The translations under genes and the position numbers were made by a program. A DNA stretch of 6,687 nucleotides from Natrialbaceae archaeon B1-Br10_E2g27 (lineage in GTDB: Archaea > Halobacteriota > Halobacteria > Halobacteriales > Natrialbaceae), in assembly GCA_001563885.1 (NCBI GenBank), contig LKMM01000145.1:1-6687 (forward strand), given 5' to 3'. Numbering within the stretch: the stretch's first letter is position 1; each line of letters opens with the position of its first letter. Of this stretch, positions 4,943 to 6,687 are shown one piece after another. The notes under the pieces were generated by a model. That model worked only from the letters and a program-made list of their open reading frames with translations, had not been told where the DNA came from and did no database searches.

Positions 4943-6583
4943 ATGACCGAGACGGATCGAGAGGACGGCGAGGAGGGCTTTTTCGAAGAACTCGATCCCG
5001 TCGTCTTCGGCGTCGGCTTTGCGATTGCCGTCGCTGCCGTGGTCGCCTTTGTCCTCGAGCCAGCGGCGGCATCGGGGTATATGAACGCCGCAAACGAGGT
5101 TATCTGGACCGGGTTCGGATGGTGGTATCTGATCGTGATGTTCGTTCTCGTCGCGTTTGTTATCTTCCTGATTTTCGGCCCCTGGGGAAACATCAAACTC
5201 GGCGAGGAAGACGAAAAACCGGAGTTTGCCTTTCTCTCTTATTTTGCGATGTTGTACTCGGCAGGCATCGCCGCCGGAATCGTCTTCTGGGGCCCAGCGG
5301 AGGCAGTGTCACATTACGACGACGTCTCACCCTTTATTGGAGCGGAGTCACAGTCCTCTGGGGCCGCCGTCGGCGCGATCCAGTATACGTTCTTCCACTG
5401 GGGCGTCTCCGCGTGGACGGCGTACGTCGTCGTCGCCTTACCGATCGCCTACTGTGCCTATCGCTACGATGCACCGATGCGGATTTCGACGGTACTCGCG
5501 CCGTGGGTCGGCATCGACAATCTCGATACACCTCTCGCGAAAGCCGTCGACATCCTGGCCGTATTCGCGACGATCGGCGGGGTCGCAACGACGCTCGGAC
5601 TGGTCGGAAGCCAGTTTCTGGTCGGTCTCGAGTGGACGATGGGAATCTCCGTCGGTGACCTGGGGACGATCCTCATCATCACCGGCATGACCGTCGCGTT
5701 CACGGCGTCGGTCGCCCTCGGGGTAAAGAAGGGAATTCGGCGGATATCGTACGTCAACCTGTCTCTGTTCGGGCTGTTGACAGTCGCGACGTTTCTGGTC
5801 GGGCCGACGAACTTCATTACGGCAATCGGAACTGAAGCACTTGGCACCTACATCAGCCAGTTCATCCCGATGAGTTTCTACACTGGAACCGCCGAAACCG
5901 GGAGCGGTGGCGTCTCGGCGTGGGTCGGCGACTGGACGATTTTCTACTGGGCGTGGTGGTTCTCCTGGACACCGTTCGTCGGGTTGTTCATCGCACGGAT
6001 TTCACGCGGACGAACCGTCCGTCAGGTCGCTGCGACAGGTGTTCTCGCATCGACCGGCATTACGATCCCGTGGTTCGCAACGATGGGCGCAACAGCCATC
6101 TACCTGCAAGGTGACGGCCAGGCCGACGTGCTCTCTGCGATCCAAACGTACGACGAAGCGGGCGCAGGCTACCCGGTCTTCGAGGCACTCCCATTCGGTG
6201 GGCTGTTGACGGCGCTGTTTCTCCTGCTCGTTCTTCTCTTTTTGATCACGTCTGCGGATTCCTCAACACTCGCACTCGGCATGCTCACGACGGGCGGAAC
6301 ACACCAACCCTCGACAATCAACCGGGTTATCTGGGGCTTTCTCATCGGCGCACTCGCCTCGTTGCTCATCGTTACGGGCGGTGTCGAAACCTTGCAAGCA
6401 GCAGCGATCATCACCGGCGGACCGTTTTCGGTCATTACGCTGATCGCCGTCGCCTCGATGGCGCTCGCATTCGGGACCCAGCGGTCGCTGTTCTTGCGAG
6501 AAGAAGACGACGTCGACGTACCGAGTTCTAGCGCAGTCGCCTCGAGTGACTCAGATTCCAGTTCGAAAAGCAATGACGACTGA
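4943..6583 (+). CDS. BCCT family transporter (betaine/carnitine/choline type)
   Basis: A 546-residue membrane carrier of the BCCT family, most likely importing a quaternary-ammonium osmolyte such as glycine betaine with Na+. About 12 hydrophobic segments can be placed at roughly 19-38, 60-79, 97-117, 143-171, 202-229, 240-260, 268-287, 331-351, 362-388, 412-435, 462-479 and 486-510. The substrate aromatic box of BetP is preserved: W153, W158 and Y161 in HWGVSAWTAY (spacing as in BetP), and the signature YWAWWFSW at 335-342. T436-S437 in ITSADSS match the BetP Na2-site Thr-Ser pair. The segment-3 glycine stretch is AGIAAGIVFWGPAEA (107-121). The N-terminal tail is short and acidic (about 18 residues). 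The C-terminal tail (519-546) is acidic and Ser-rich, unlike the basic osmosensing tail of BetP. The ATG at 4943 is chosen because the acidic tail and first helix follow directly. The gene is divergent from the oxidoreductase gene and has no downstream partner in view. Confidence 0.95.
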   Translation: MTETDREDGEEGFFEELDPVVFGVGFAIAVAAVVAFVLEPAAASGYMNAANEVIWTGFGWWYLIVMFVLVAFVIFLIFGPWGNIKLGEEDEKPEFAFLSYFAMLYSAGIAAGIVFWGPAEAVSHYDDVSPFIGAESQSSGAAVGAIQYTFFHWGVSAWTAYVVVALPIAYCAYRYDAPMRISTVLAPWVGIDNLDTPLAKAVDILAVFATIGGVATTLGLVGSQFLVGLEWTMGISVGDLGTILIITGMTVAFTASVALGVKKGIRRISYVNLSLFGLLTVATFLVGPTNFITAIGTEALGTYISQFIPMSFYTGTAETGSGGVSAWVGDWTIFYWAWWFSWTPFVGLFIARISRGRTVRQVAATGVLASTGITIPWFATMGATAIYLQGDGQADVLSAIQTYDEAGAGYPVFEALPFGGLLTALFLLLVLLFLITSADSSTLALGMLTTGGTHQPSTINRVIWGFLIGALASLLIVTGGVETLQAAAIITGGPFSVITLIAVASMALAFGTQRSLFLREEDDVDVPSSSAVASSDSDSSSKSNDD

Positions 6584-6687
6584 TCAGTGCCTCGTTGGGT
6601 CTTTCGATTAGCGGTTTCTCGAGGTCGTATTTCGATGCGTGTGGCTCTGCAGTCTTGTAATTCTGAAAACCGGATGGGCGCTACAGG
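6584..6687. other. 3' flank of the BCCT gene, no gene seen
   Basis: The remaining 104 bases are lower in GC than the genes and carry only short T runs (TTT). I see no hairpin, strong T tract or supported coding start. A minus-strand frame is open across it but has no supporting signal. Confidence 0.4.

Noticed and set aside
4867..5658. Plus-strand frame of 263 codons overlapping the BCCT gene
   Set aside because: Extremely Arg-rich and out of frame with an unmistakable BCCT transporter.
1..6687. CRISPR array, transposase, integrase, tRNA or rRNA
   Set aside because: I found no regularly spaced repeats, no recombinase motifs, no paired terminal repeats with target duplication, and no tRNA or rRNA signature.
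6584..6687. Possible minus-strand gene end entering from the right edge
   Set aside because: A frame is open through these bases but has no start, domain or composition signal; the stretch is too short to support a call.

Overview
The window looks like a piece of haloarchaeal chromosome. It is GC-rich, has very frequent CTCGAG/TCGA tetramers, encodes Asp/Glu-rich soluble proteins, and has archaeal TATA-like boxes about 25 nt ahead of several start codons (leaderless transcription). The protein types (two-domain CbiX with a DR2241-like neighbour, a BCCT transporter with an acidic tail, a stand-alone BsuPI-like protein) also fit the Halobacteria. A genus cannot be fixed from sequence alone; the Natrialba/Haloterrigena type is only a guess.

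Layout. Bases 1-1755 are read on the minus strand. A BsuPI-domain protein (1408-1755) is followed by cbiX (458-1324), which has its own promoter. cbiX is tightly coupled to a DR2241-like gene that begins with GTG at 455 and runs off the left edge. Bases 1756-2083 form a gene-free stretch rich in inverted repeats: a hairpin leader for the BsuPI gene, a shared A/T-rich box, a cluster of hairpins that may be a small plus-strand RNA, and a terminator-like hairpin for the next operon. Bases 2084-3255 (minus) hold a two-gene operon of a short-chain dehydrogenase/reductase and a 79-residue protein, joined by an ATGA overlap. Bases 3295-4563 (minus) encode a saccharopine-dehydrogenase-like oxidoreductase. 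A 379-base divergent intergenic region (4564-4942) contains a 12-bp palindrome, a 9-bp inverted repeat and possible remains of a CPxC zinc-finger frame. The plus-strand BCCT transporter (4943-6583) follows, and the last 104 bases show no gene I can support.

How the genes work together. CbiX inserts the metal into sirohydrochlorin (cobalamin or siroheme synthesis), and the DR2241-like protein is probably a redox or structural partner. The BCCT carrier most likely imports betaine-type osmolytes. The two oxidoreductases may act on a common, unknown substrate, but nothing in the window proves it. I see no CRISPR array, transposase, tRNA, rRNA or phage gene. The least explained parts are the hairpin-rich intergenic region at 1760-1990 and the unequal active-site halves of CbiX. 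I do not see clear evidence of a wholly new multi-gene system.
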